Assembly: GCA_030512295.1 (NCBI GenBank)
Contig: JAULSR010000004.1
Coordinates: 496,001-560,000, forward strand
Direction: 5' to 3'
DNA length: 64,000 nt
Origin: Bombardia bombarda
Lineage: Eukaryota > Ascomycota > Sordariomycetes > Sordariales > Lasiosphaeriaceae
The notes under the pieces were generated by a model. The model was not told the DNA's origin. It was given only the letters and a program-made list of their open reading frames with translations, and made no database searches. Positions 53,450 to 64,000 of the stretch are shown here, piece after piece; position 1 is the first letter of the stretch, and every line of letters starts with the position of its first letter. The translations under genes and the position numbers were made by a program.

Positions 53450-54392
53450 ATGGACCAGATGGTGGGCGATGCGGGGCGCTTCCCGCTCGAGACATGGTTC
53501 TGGGAGATGCCCATCTGCACACGATGGTGGACGACGGCAACGGTGTTGACGAGCGGGCTGGTCCAGTGCCAGCTCGTAACGCCCTGGAAGCTCTTTTACA
53601 GCTACAGCGCTGTCTTTTATAAGGCGCAGGTAAGAAAGGCTCTCTTTCTTCCGCGACATTGGCCCTCCGATACTTCCGCGCCCTTCCCATCTCGCTACAA
53701 ACCATCCAACCAAACAACCAAAAACAGAGATGCTAACCACACCCCCCCCACCCCACAGTACTGGCGCCTCCTAACAACCTTCCTCTACTTCGGCCCCTTC
53801 TCGCTCGACCTGCTCTTCCACGTCTATTTCCTGCAGCGCTACTCGCGGCTGCTCGAGGAGTCATCGGGCCGGTCGCCCGCGCACTTCTCGTGGCTGCTCG
53901 TCTACGCCATGGCCTGCCTGATCCTCATCTCGCCGCTCGTCAAGATGCCCTTCCTAGGCCATCCGCTCTCGAGCACGCTCGTCTACATCTGGTCGCGCCG
54001 CAACCCCGACACGCGCCTGAGCTTCCTGGGCCTGCTCGTCTTCACGGCGCCGTATCTGCCGTGGGTGCTGATGGGGTTCAGTCTTACGCTGCACGGGACG
54101 ATCCCCAAGGACGAGATCATGGGCGTGCTGGTCGGGCATGTGTGGTACTTCTTCAACGATGTGTATCCGCCGCTGCATGGCGGGTCGAGGCCGCTGGATC
54201 CGCCGATGTGGTGGAGGAGGTTGTTTGGTATGTTGTGATGATTTCTTTGTACTTGTCTTGAGCTGGGCTGACACTGATTTGTGAATAGAGGGTCGACCGC
54301 GCGAGGAGACCGCCGATGCCATTAACAATGAGATCGCGGTTGCTGGTGCAGTTGCTGGGGCCGAGGTTGTGCCTCCTCCGGAGGTACGGTGA
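53450..54392 (+). CDS. DER1: derlin (Der1-like ERAD protein)
   Basis: Three exons, 53450-53629, 53759-54227 and 54289-54392; introns 129 and 61 nt (GTAAGA..CACAG, GTATGT..AATAG); 250 aa. Derlins are catalytically dead rhomboids of the ER membrane that help extract misfolded proteins for degradation. The family core is visible: PICTRWWTTATV entry, TPWKLFYSYSAVF, the WR motif in YWRLLTTFLYFG, FHVYFLQRYSRLLE (L1-TM3), PLVKMPFLG, YIWSRRNPD, LPWVLMGFSLTL, and GHVWYFFNDVYP near the end. Six membrane helices are plausible. A short tail (GRPREETADAINNEIA...) follows in exon 3 without a SHP-box p97-binding motif that I can see. Start at 53450 is followed directly by the family N-terminus. Confidence 0.95.
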
Positions 54393-55364
54393 GACGGGAC
54401 ATTTGATACAGACGGCGGGTCCAGGGGACGCAAGAGCGAGCTCTCTCCCTGTATAGTACGTCTTTTTCTTGCTGGAATATAAGGGCGTTGGGTGGCAGAA
54501 AGTTTGATTTTATTGATGAGGCGGCGAGGACAAGGCGTTTTTATACCAAACGAATCATATTCATTGCATTTGGTACTTGGCGTTGAGAGAGATATGGAAG
54601 TTATTACAGTCTCTACGGGTATGGGTGGGGGGAATACTGAAATTGAGAGGTGGGACTGTACGAGAGTTTGGTGGCCTGGTTTGTTGTTAACTGTTCAAAG
54701 ACTGGTTGCGGATGGCGTGGTTACTCATAGCTTCGTAGTTTCACACGGGTTCGGGGGTATTTTGGAGTTACATGATCTTACATACTTATAAAAGGTACAC
54801 TGGAAAGATACGGCATGCTGGTAACTATGATTGTTTCTCGCTCCATAGTGAGAATCAGCGAGTATCGAGTTAATACGATAGCGTAAATAGCGAATTAAGT
54901 AAATGCTCTCGTCTGCTCTGAATTGAGATGCCGAAATAGATACATGAGTGTTTGCACGCTGGCTGTGTAGGTAGTTGGGGTCGAGAAACGATAAGTATAA
55001 GACAGTACAAATGGCGGTAACAAAAGGCGTGTAAATTAGACGGGCCTAAAACAATTTTTTTTTTCCAAACTCTCATTTGCATTTACTTATACCTGATTTA
55101 CCTGTCCCAAATACCTGGTGATCATAGATAGGTTTCAGCAACATACCCAGAGATAGTTAGATAACGATGCTTCTCTTTTTTTTCGCTTGGGGGGTAGTTG
55201 ATGAGACCGCTAAAAGGAAATCCAATTCGGGTCGGCTAACACGAGGGGCCGAGGGGGATCCAAGGAACGCTTCATTCGTGCAACGCAAACCGCGCTCAAG
55301 CGGCCATCCGATAGACGATGGGCAGAGGATGGGATGGATGGATGGGTAGGAGCGTCAAGTCTCT
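54393..55364. other. convergent intergenic region derlin/ARD
   Basis: 972 bp between converging stops. Contains both 3' UTRs and a T10 run (55053-55064). No gene recognised. Confidence 0.55.
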
Positions 55365-56066
55365 TCAGTGCAGGAATGTTGAGACGTACTCCTTTCGGTG
55401 GGGGTTGCCGTCCAGGTCCTCGGATCTGTTCAGGGGCGTCCACTTAGGCTCGTCCTGGAAGAGGCGCATTGCCTGGACGAACTGTTGCGGTGATGTCAGT
55501 GAGTGGTCTGTCTTGTTTCGATATTGGTGAGAAGAAACATACGTTCGTCTCGTCGGTGGTGAAACGGTGGTAGATGCCGGCCGGGAGGATGATGAGGTCG
55601 TCCTTCTCGAGCTGGATGCGCACCCACTCGTCGCCCTTGTTGCGCACGTCAAAGTAGCCCTGGCCGCCGCGGATGTAGCGGATCTCCTCGTCCTCGTGCA
55701 GGTGCTCGGCGAAGAAGGACTTGACCTTTTCCTCGTAGATATCGCCCATCTTCTCGGGGGAGACGGTGATCTCATCGCGGTTCCTGTAGCCGCGCGCGGC
55801 CGCGAGCCCATCTACGCCGTCGAGCGAGGAGAAGCGGTGGTAGACGACGCCCAACTTGGCCAAGTCTTCTTCGCTGACTGTCTTGCCCGAGTCATGCGGG
55901 AGCCGCTGGTCACCCTGCGTTGCGCAAATATGAGTGAATACGTTGATCAATCACATCACTCACTCAACCACTCTCTCCCCCATTTTTCGCGGGGGTGGTG
56001 GTGTTGAGAAGATGGTGGTGGATGGGCCGAGCTTACAGGAGCGTTGTCGTAAAAATACGCCTTCAT
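55365..56066 (-). CDS. ADI1: acireductone dioxygenase
   Basis: Three exons, complement of 56037-56066, 55543-55914 and 55365-55481; introns 122 and 61 nt (GTAAGC..ACGCAG, GTATGT..CAACAG); 172 aa. The cupin enzyme oxidises acireductone in the methionine salvage cycle; with Fe2+ it gives the methionine keto acid, with Ni2+ an off-pathway product. The metal ligands are visible as EHLHEDEEIRY (two His and one Glu, about residues 85-95) and the late His in GIYHRFTTDETN near 130. Exon 1 supplies only MKAYFYDNAP. The length matches the eukaryotic family. It has no targeting signal, so it is expected in cytosol or nucleus. Confidence 0.96.
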
Positions 56067-57121
56067 TTTAATAGTAGTTTTTGGGTATGTGATGCTGCTA
56101 TGGCGGCGAGTGTATGTTTGCGCAAAAGTGGGCGACTAGGTTCAAAATGTTGCAGAGTGAAATGTCGTGTTTTGTGACTGAGAGAGGTTGCGGGGCTCGT
56201 GGAAGCGTAAAAGCTATAAATGTGAAATACTTCTCTTTATTTGATCAAGATAAGATGGCTTTGGGTATTATTAAGTCTATTTAGCTACCTTAACGTTTGT
56301 CAAAACTGCTCACGGCAGCTCATGGCGTGACACATTCCCAAGAGGGCGAATTCTATGCATCACATCGGTCCTATCTGGCTCAAGCCCGCTGTGAGAGCAA
56401 CCGTCCAAAAAATTGCGCCATCGCCGCCCGCCGATCGATCAAAATCTCGGCATAAAAAAACTTGGGGCTGCCAGACCTGTTTTTATAGAGGGGGGTTCCC
56501 AGGCAGTATGTACATGTACCCCGCCGGCATGGGCGGGTATATCTCGGTTTCTACTAACAGGAGGGGAATTTGGGTTCGGGTAGGTAATACTTTATTTATT
56601 CTTTGCCACGTAGCAAGGTACGCAGTACACAACGTACAATGTGTGCTGTCCGTTTTTAAGTTAAACGATCGTGCATCAGGTTTTTGAGAAATAATTGCGT
56701 TGCTAAAGCGTCTAGATAGGTACCTATCTAGGTAGTGGAGGCATGCAAGTTACCGGGCAGTCAACATTTAGCTTTCCTGTTTTATCGATACGCAATACCA
56801 TCAGAATAGTAGAACCTGTTTAATGCTAAAGAAAGAAAAACATCAACACCTGACTAGTAATTTAATAGTAATATTTACCATTTTATGGTAAAATGTGGCC
56901 TGTCAAGATGACCAGCTCTGTCCATCTCCAAGATAACGAAGTACATGGTGCTTACGTAACAAGCCACCTCCTGAAATCATCCATGCAAAATAGTACCGAT
57001 ATCTTGCGCCGCCCCAAGTATTGTGTCGATGACTCCCCTATTCTCCCAAATAAACTGGGCGACTAGTACACTTTTCCCTATGCTTTAAAGATGCTAAATG
57101 AAACCTATGGCTCACGCAATC
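56067..57121. other. intergenic region upstream of ARD with a 20-bp palindrome
   Basis: 1.05 kb between ARD and the dehydrogenase gene, both on the minus strand. AT-rich in the part 56680-56900, and carries the palindrome at 56712-56731. No gene recognised. Confidence 0.5.
56712..56731. repeat. perfect 20-bp palindrome centred on GGTACC
   Basis: CTAGATAGGTACCTATCTAG, self-complementary over its whole length. Similar shorter GGTACC palindromes occur at 18099-18108, 41397-41412 and 53339-53348. Confidence 0.9.
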
Positions 57122-58335
57122 CTACTCTTTCATACTAGGACTCGGCGAATCGCCATCATCGTCATCCCTGTCGTCCCTATCATCTCTCTCGTCCCTCTCG
57201 TCTCTGTCATCTCTATCGTCTCTATCGCCCTTGTCATCCTTTTCTGCGCCTGGAGCATCAGGCGCAACCGGGAAGTTCAGATGCTTCCAATCTTCCAGCT
57301 CCTCGGTCACAGACCGCAACCTGTCCCGTATGCTTTCGATGGCGTAGCTCCCCAGTAGTAACCGCAGAGGGGGATACGAGCAGTGACCCAGTTGCCAGAC
57401 AAGCTCTGCGCACTTAACGGCGCTCGTAGGCTGTCTATCCCCGAGCCACTGCACCATTCGTTTGGCGTGTAGCGCAGGCGAGGTCGCGTGGGCATATGGC
57501 TCGCTTGCCGGCTTGATGAGGAAGTGGCCCCATGTAGGAAGGGGGTTCATCCTCGCATCCGGCTCGTCTCTGCGCACCAGCCCGGGCTCGACCAGAGTCG
57601 CCTTGACGTTGAATGAGTCGACCTCGTACAGCATCGCCTCGACCAGTCCCTCGACGGCATACTTGGTCGCGCAGTATGGCCCGAGGCCGGGGACGCCCAG
57701 GGCGCCCGAGGTCGAGCTGAAGATCAGATATCTGCCCGCGTTCTGCTGGCGGAAGTACGGCAGACTGGCTTGGATGATGTGCAGCGTGCCCATAAAGTTG
57801 GTCTCGAACTGGTTGCGTATCTCGTGCTCGTCCTGGTCCTCGCACGCGCCGATGACGCCGTAGCCCGAGCAGTTGACGATGCAGTCAATGCGGCCAAAGT
57901 AGTCGCGCGTCCGCTCAACAACGCGGGCTACGGAGGCGCCGTCCCTGACATCGCACAGCAGGCCGAGGCAGTTCTCGTTCTGCTGCTTCATGGACTCGGG
58001 GGTCGATTCGAATAGGCGGCCAACCGTGGTGACGAGGTCGCCATGGCCAAGCGCACACTTGACCAGCGAGCGGCCCATGTGGCCGGTGCCGCCAAATACC
58101 TTTTTGCAAAAAAAAAAAAGGTTTCAGCGAAGGGGCCCTAAGAAACTAACTCACTGCGCAACGGACGACCTCAGCTCGGAAAGGAGATAGGTGGCCAGCT
58201 TACAATCCAGACGAGCTGCTTCCTCTGGGCGCCGGGCTGTGGCGGGTCACAGCTTGCAGGCAGCTGGAGTCTGGCTCTGGCAGACGTATCTGATCCTGCG
58301 ACAGACGCCCCGTCGTGTGCGCTTCGAGCATCCAT
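57122..58335 (-). CDS. short-chain dehydrogenase/reductase with charged repeat tail
   Basis: Two exons, complement of 58204-58335 and 57122-58099; intron 104 nt (GTAAGC..AAAAAG); 369 aa. Classical SDR fold: the cofactor loop FGGTGHMGRS spans the junction (residues 46-55; GG-T-G-x-x-G, last Gly kept), CDVRD near 94, NCSGYG near 119 (usual NNAGxG altered), Ser in FSSTSGALG near 165, and YCATK as the YxxxK catalytic pair near 180. The region after resembles fungal 17-beta-type/AKR-like oxidoreductases with unknown substrates. The first 40 residues are a non-homologous leader. The C-terminus carries an RD-rich run (DDKGDRDDRDDRDERD and on, about 335-360) that is not part of the fold. An in-frame ATG at 58395 would add 20 residues. 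Substrate cannot be named. Confidence 0.85.
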
Positions 58336-59455
58336 GGCGGTGGTGAACAAGTAGAATATGGACTTTGAAGGTAGATGACGAACAACACCAAGCACGCCGT
58401 CGTCGTCTTATTCTTGACCGAAGGTGAATATATAAGCGGATGGTACTGTCGACTGTGCTAGAGATCTTATTGCGATACGCAGGCGCCCGCCAGATTGATG
58501 GCAAATACCATGCTACTGTAGCATCTGTGTGCCGGGGGTGACATCGACCAGAATATTGGTATGCGAGGGCGAATTAATAAATTGCATCGTCGAGCAATGA
58601 GGACGACGATTTTAAACAAAACCACCTTCAAGTTGTGTACCAGAGCGGCTTCCCCCAGGGTTCCAGGTTGATTGGCTGCTTCCTCGCCGTTCGCAGCTTT
58701 GGCTTTTGCCGAGTGGGAATCGTCCGGCAGTTGGCCGATAAGTTCCTGTTAGTTACATAATCTTAGGATCGCATCTCAAAGACAGATGTAATTGGCTATT
58801 GGGATAAAATGATCTTATCAGGGGTGGCTGATGATAACCTTAACATTAACAGTAACAGCCTTCACTGACACACAGTACGACATTAGCACCGATACAGGCG
58901 GATGGGGCTTTGCGGCACCCCACATCCGTAATGCAGCGAAAAGGAAGCCGCCGCTTCGCCATCGTTGGCTACTGCCATGTCCATGTCGAGGCGAGGGGGA
59001 AGGGGGGCGGCCCCTGGCTCAGCCGCCAAGCCCCATTGGGAAGTGGATTTTAGTTTGAAGCCGGGTTTCGCATCTCTGCAATTTAACAGGAATTCTCCCG
59101 ACCCTATTTTTCTTGACACGCGTCTACACCACCCTTTCTCCTCGACGGAATTCTACCTCCCTCCTCGACAACAGCCAGCGCTCGCATTGGCATTGGAATG
59201 GTCTCGACTTGAGTGGTGCCGTCTCCTTCGTTTTTTTTCCCAACTCTCTCTCGCAGTAGCAGAGATTGTTTCTGGCGCCTGCATTCTTTTTTTGACTGCC
59301 CGCGCTCGCTACAAGCAGCAGCTGCAAGCGACGACATTTGCTCCGCCAGCCCCTGGACAGTAGGAACCGGCGCCCCCCTTTCGCTCCCGTCGTCTTTTCT
59401 CCTCTCTCTCGCTTCTTCCCGGTCCAGATATTCTTTTATTTGATAATCCGCAATC
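58336..59455. promoter_or_regulatory. divergent intergenic region SDR/GDP-mannose transporter
   Basis: 1.1 kb between start codons. A CT-rich stretch from about 59130 to 59430 (TCTCCTCTCTCTCGCTTCTTCCC) is a likely leader of the transporter gene, typical of well-expressed fungal genes. No gene recognised. Confidence 0.55.
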
Positions 59456-60836
59456 ATGTCGAATAAGAAGAACGAAGATATTGAGATGCGTGGCGCCGAT
59501 GGCGCGGACTTCGGCGAGAAGGACGCCTTCTTGGGAAGGACCAGTCCCCATCGCATCGCTGCCCGCGTCGAGCCCGTCGTGGTGGTCGAGGTCTTAGACA
59601 AGATCGACCACAGCCCGGGAGCCTCCATTCTGGCCTACTGCCTGTCGTCTATCAGCATGACGGTGGTGAACAAATACGTCGTCTCTGGCTCGTACTGGAA
59701 CCTGAACTTCTTCTATTTGGCTGTCCAGGTATGTTGTCAAAAGCCGCCGCGTCACACCTGTCAGCAAGAGCAAGTTAACTGACCAACCTTGTCTCTTCAG
59801 TCTCTTGTGTGCACAGCAGCCATCTTGCTCTGCAAGCAGCTGGGCTTGTTAAACAACCTTGCCCCCTTCGATTCGGTCAAGGCGAGAAAATGTACGTGCC
59901 TATCTTTTTTTGCGCTCTACTCGCCTGGTTAAAATATTATACGGTATGGCTAATAGAGATTATTAGGGTTCCCCATTTCGCTCCTTCTCGTCGGCATGAT
60001 TTACACCAGCACCAAGGCCCTCCAGTTCCTCTCCGTGCCTGTGTACACCATCTTCAAGAACTTGACCATCATTGTCATCGCATATGGAGAGGTTCTCTGG
60101 TTCGGCGGTAGCGTCACCCCTGTTGCACTTCTCTCGTTCGGCTTGATGGTGCTCAGCTCCGTCATCGCTGCGTGGGCCGATATCCAGGCGGCGATCAATG
60201 GCGTCGGCCACTCGAGCGAGACTGCCGCTGCGCTCTCTACCCTCAACGCCGGATACGCGTGGATGGGTATGAACGTCTTCTGCACGGCTGCCTATGTGCT
60301 TGGTATGCGCAAGGTCATCAAGAAGATGAACTTCAAGGACTATGACAGTACGTACATCACCCTTTTCATCTGGCAGAATTGCAAGCTAACAATGAAACCC
60401 AGCCATGTTCTACAACAACCTCCTCACCATCCCCGTTCTTATCGTCTGCTCGCTCCTCGTCGAAGATTGGGGCCATGAGAACCTGATCAAGAACTTCCCC
60501 ATCGAGACGCGTAACAGCTTGATGATTGGCATGGTCTACTCGGGCCTGGCTGCCATCTTCATCTCGTACTGCTCGGCGTGGTGCATCCGTGTCACCTCCT
60601 CCACGACCTACTCCATGGTTGGCGCCCTGAACAAGCTCCCTATCGCTATCAGCGGGCTTATCTTCTTCAATGCCCCCGTCACCTTTGGCAGCGTGTCCGC
60701 TATCTTCATTGGTTTCGTTAGTGGAATAGTCTTTGCCTGGGCCAAGGTCCGCCAAAAGGCTCAGGGCGTCCTGCCCACCGCTAAGCCCACCATGAGCGCC
60801 AGCGCGCAGAGCAACCGTGATGCGGCAAACTCTTGA
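59456..60836 (+). CDS. VRG4: Golgi GDP-mannose transporter (Vrg4/Gmt)
   Basis: Four exons, 59456-59728, 59801-59891, 59967-60347 and 60403-60836; introns 72, 75 and 55 nt (GTATGT..TTCAG, GTACGT..ATTAG, GTACGT..CCCAG); 392 aa. The protein exchanges GDP-mannose for GMP in the Golgi membrane and feeds mannosylation of proteins and lipids. Markers: SISMTVVNKYVVSG at TM1-2, ARKWFPISLLLVGMIYTS, the conserved TIFKNLTIIVIAYGE, and the GDP-mannose signature GALNK in TYSMVGALNKLPIA near 330. About ten membrane helices can be counted. The first 60 residues are a hydrophilic cytosolic leader, as in fungal Vrg4. It is complete, with no odd residues at the binding motif. Confidence 0.96.
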
Positions 60837-62361
60837 ATAACAACACAACATCGCATTACGGCTACGAACTCAAGCACTTGAGACGTCTGTCAGGGCTTAC
60901 ACAACAGTCCCGACTGGCGGTGTTGACGCCTTCCCCCGCCATTCCCCTGTGCCGAAGGGAGCAGAGCTGAAGATAAGATACAAGATGAGAAGAAATTTAA
61001 TGTTTGCTTTTTTCTTTGTTCCTGTACATTACTTACTCTACCAAATTTTCTTTGCTATCTTTTGTAGTCGCAAATCTTTCTCTTCTTTCCCAGCATAGAG
61101 CTTTTATTACTTGTTTGGTAGAACTGGGGATGGGCTAGGGTGTTTGGTTTTGTTTTCTTCACCACCCGAACGGCGTACCTGCATAACATGCTTCTTGCAG
61201 CTCAAAAGGCACTTTTGAAAGACATTTTACACGCGCGCATGATATGGCGTTGGTCGGGATGGGAGATGACAAGACAGACAGATGCTGGTGGGGATCGATG
61301 GGTTAACGGGCGTCTTGTTGGTGTGATTGCCTTTTTGGTTTGCGAGGTCGTTGCTGGAAATCAATCGGGCGCAGGTGAATGAATGGGATTTGTTTTTCGC
61401 TGCTCTTTGGCTGGGCTGAATGCAGGCGAAAAGGGGGAGGGAGGAAGGAGAGGGCGGCTGCTGAGCTGGCGAGGCAACAACAATAACAGCAACATGTTTG
61501 CTGCGAATGCCTTGCCTAGCTACTAAGCTTTGCTATGCCATGTCATGCTACTTCATCATACCATACTATATATATATATATACACATACAAAGTCGTAAT
61601 TGAGAATGTTTCGGGAGTAATTGTATGCTCTGCTTATGGACGGGTTGTTGAGGAGTTATGTGAATTTGAGAGGGCGTTGTGTGCTATAAGATGTTGGTGA
61701 AGGTGGCTTAGGAAACTTGAATGAAGGCGGTGTGGTTATGAGGCTAATTAGGCGATAACGACGAATGAAGTGCAGATTGGGATGAAGATTGGGATGAAGA
61801 TTGAAGAGGGCCGAGCGTCACGAGTTTCTTACCCCTTTTCTTTTCCTCCCCACATGTCTCAAGTCTAATGTTAGTGGGGGTGGAGACAGGGGTCAAACAA
61901 GGATTTTGACTCGATGTCTATGAATAGAAAACGGCTATGTTGCCATGGTTTAGGGGAAGCAGTGACATGTCGTTGAGAGTTCCGATGAATGAGCCTGGCG
62001 CAGTACTTACTGATTTGTTATCCCTTTTCATATATATAATGCGAATCCTACAAGTCATTGGTACAACATACTCGAGTCCTCTTCCATCTGAAAAATTTAA
62101 ATGGTCCACCTCGAATTTGCATCACAAGCTTTTTTAATATTTATGGTAATTAAATATAGATATGTGTGTATTAATGGTGAGTACAGGTTATTTGGTAGCT
62201 TCGGGAAACTTGGATTTATATGTCTGCCCGAGACAGACGTGATATGTCTTTTGGCTCGTTTAAATAAAAACTGACGGAATAAGAAGATTCATCCAGCATG
62301 GCAGACCCAACAAAAGATTTTGTCCATAACCTCTCATCATTTAGATAGGAAACAGACCACT
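60837..62361. other. convergent intergenic region VRG4/RCE1
   Basis: 1.5 kb between converging stops. Contains both 3' UTRs, a TA repeat (61567-61581) and TATATA near 62030. A duplicated GATTGGGATGAA (61776 and 61788) is visible. No gene recognised. Confidence 0.5.
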
Positions 62362-63638
62362 TCAGATCTTGGGAGGCGAAAACGCCGACTCCGGCACCAA
62401 AACACCCTCCGTCTCGGTCAATGTCCACAGGTTCCGATACCACGCGACGGCGCCGGCAACCAAGAGCACATAGTACGACACAGTCCACAAGAGGGCAGCC
62501 TTTGAGCTGCTAGACGAAGACGACGACGGCTGGACGCGGCCCCACAGCTGGGGCAGGCCCATGCAGTTGCAAAAGGCGTGGACGGCGCAAACGGCGAGGA
62601 GGGAGCCGGTGCGGATGAAGATGAAGGTGGCGTAGGCGCCGAAGAGGGTGGTGTAGGCGAGCTGGAAGGCGGAGCGCAGGACGGCGGGCAGCCAGGGGAC
62701 CTGGGGGCTGGTGAGGCGGAACTCGTAGAAGTGGTGGACGTGGGAGAGGCCGAAGATGACGGGAGACAGGAAGATGGTCTGCTTGACGGGAGCCTGGGCG
62801 ATGAGCATGAGGGGGACGGAGGCGGAGCGGTAGAGCATTTCTTCTGTTACGGGGCCCTGTGGGTGGGTCAAGTGTTAGTGATATTGATATAAATAAAGCA
62901 AGGGAAGGCATTAACATACAGCAACGACATTACGCCATGGAATCCACTCGTTTAGCACCTTGCGAACGGGCTCGAAGCGCAGCCAGGTGCGCCAGCCGGC
63001 GTCGACGACAAAGTAGCTGAACAGGGGGCCGGCGAAGAGGAGGGCGGTCAGGAACAGGGCGCGGGCTGAGTCGGCCAGGGCGAGGGGCCAGAGGCCCATC
63101 ATGTGCAGGACATCGAATGGGCCGGCGCCGGCAGTCCTGGCGAGGATCACGTAGGTGACGACGGAGCACAAGAGAGTCGAGGCGGTCACGAACCGGATGC
63201 GGGTGCGGATCACGGACACGGCATCCCGCGCCAGGGTCGGCGAGGGCCGCGTCGTCGGCGAGGCGTAGAAGGGTAGGAAGTAGATGAGGGCATAGCAGAC
63301 CAGCAGGGTGGACGCCGTCCAGATGGTGATTGGCGGGGGCAGTGTTTTATCTTTTAGCTGGTTAGCTGATATGGTTCATGAGTGAATGAAATACTAGTAT
63401 ACGTGGACGTAGACGTGTGTCGCCAGGGGTTCTCCATGTTGGATGTATAATTCGGCGGTATATATACGGACGGCAGTTTAGACGGACGCGAGACGGGTCA
63501 GCGGGAGGCGGGAGCCATCTTGCTAGGAGGAGGATGAGGAAGGGGGAGGCCGACGAGGAGGGAGGCCAGGCAGACAGACACCTTACCCTTTTGATGCCAG
63601 GGATTGAGCCTGCTCATCATGTCCCCAAGAGCAGGCAT
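62362..63638 (-). CDS. RCE1: CAAX prenyl protease 2 (Rce1)
   Basis: Three exons, complement of 63587-63638, 62920-63350 and 62362-62856; introns 236 nt (GTAAGG..TAAAAG) and 63 nt (GTATGT..CACAG); 325 aa. Rce1 is an ER-membrane glutamate protease that removes -AAX from prenylated CAAX proteins such as Ras, Rho and a-type pheromone. All conserved motifs are present: EEMLYR (EExxxR, catalytic Glu, near 167), FGLSHVHH (FxxxH, near 198), and HAFCN (HxxxN, near 255). About eight helices. Exon 1 gives MPALGDMMSRLNPWHQK. The exon 2 acceptor is ambiguous: TCAG (starting CTAACCAG) or TAAAAG; both keep phase and differ by 12 nt. The first intron contains a TATATATA box and a second ATG, so an alternative promoter is possible. 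Confidence 0.92.
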
Positions 63639-63778
63639 CTTGAGTTCTGTCCTTCGGCAAGCTCGGCCGTCGAGAGAATTCCTAGTATGTTTGCTTGAGT
63701 CGCAAGTAGCTGAGATCTACAGTGCAGTATGAAGCGCGCAGCTGTATTCCCTTCACTATGGATAGATGTTAAGGTTGT

Positions 63779-63967
63779 TCAGGGCAGACCAGCCGGTCTG
63801 GCGGGAGGCGACCCAAGTGTCAGGTCAGCGTGATATCGTCCCAATCGCCAAGGTGCAATGTCCCTGTCGTCTAGTAGCTTCTCCGTCTTCGCCAGCCAGG
63901 ACTTCCCTGCCTCACAATCGTCGTCTGAAACGTCCAACGGCAGTATGATGTCGTTGAATCTTGCCAA
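63779..63967 (-). CDS. possible terminal exon of a gene running off the window
   Basis: Open frame of about 60 codons on the minus strand, ending in a TGA at 63779-63781 and reaching nearly to the window end. It reads ARFNDIILPLDVSDDDCEAG... and WLAKTEKLLDDRDIAPWRLG, which looks protein-like. No ATG is present; a TGA upstream in the frame means it would need a splice acceptor such as TTGGCAAG near 63959. No family recognised. It could equally be chance. Confidence 0.25.
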   Translation of the reverse strand: MARFNDIILPLDVSDDDCEAGKSWLAKTEKLLDDRDIAPWRLGRYHADLTLGSPPARPAGLP

Positions 63968-64000
63968 TTGGGAATCGGGTCACAACAGCTGACGATCCAG

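Overview
The window is nuclear DNA of a filamentous ascomycete (Pezizomycotina), most likely a Sordariomycete. The evidence is short spliceosomal introns (about 54-460 nt, GT..AG, often with a CTAAC/CTGAC branch site), a STE3-type pheromone receptor, a WOPR regulator of the Sge1/Ryp1/Wor1 clade, a yeast-type gene complement with compact exons, and intergenic DNA rich in TACCTA/GGTACC motifs. The genus cannot be fixed from the sequence alone. I rebuilt 21 protein genes, most of them multi-exon; exon limits were chosen by splice sites, reading phase and family conservation.

Layout. 0-8.9 kb: BMT2 (25S rRNA m1A methyltransferase) head-to-head with RPL25 (uL23), then TIM8, a CorA-type Mg2+ transporter, SPC1 (signal peptidase subunit) and RBX1 (cullin RING subunit). 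9.9-14.8 kb: an Edc1/PNRC-like decapping-enhancer candidate and TDP1. 14.8-20.6 kb: a 4.4-kb gene-free upstream region leading into the WOPR regulator. 22-28.3 kb: three mitochondrial genes in a row, cardiolipin synthase CRD1, the tRNA-modification enzyme MTO1 and the mitochondrial SSB RIM1, with an AT-rich MITE-like repeat between CRD1 and MTO1. 28.3-31.3 kb: the a-factor receptor STE3, whose promoter carries six CAATA(G/A)-type motifs.

31.3-42.5 kb is an 11-kb gene-poor stretch with simple repeats, a perfect 30-bp palindrome and a few unassigned ORFs. 42.5-64 kb holds a large disordered CRIB-domain protein, a bHLH factor with an SREBP-like basic region, the centromeric histone CENP-A, a derlin, acireductone dioxygenase, a short-chain dehydrogenase with a charged repeat tail, a GDP-mannose transporter and the CAAX protease RCE1.

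How they fit together. Most genes are housekeeping: ribosome, mitochondrion, ER/Golgi and ubiquitin ligase. Two connect to mating: STE3 receives the prenylated a-type pheromone, and RCE1 belongs to the pathway that matures such CAAX pheromones. The WOPR, bHLH and CRIB genes are candidate regulators of development or polarity, and they lie next to the longest gene-free stretches. I saw no secondary-metabolite cluster, intact transposon, rRNA, tRNA or CRISPR. The most unusual signals are the STE3 promoter motif cluster, the palindrome family, the MITE-like element, the charged tail on the dehydrogenase and the Edc1-like protein.
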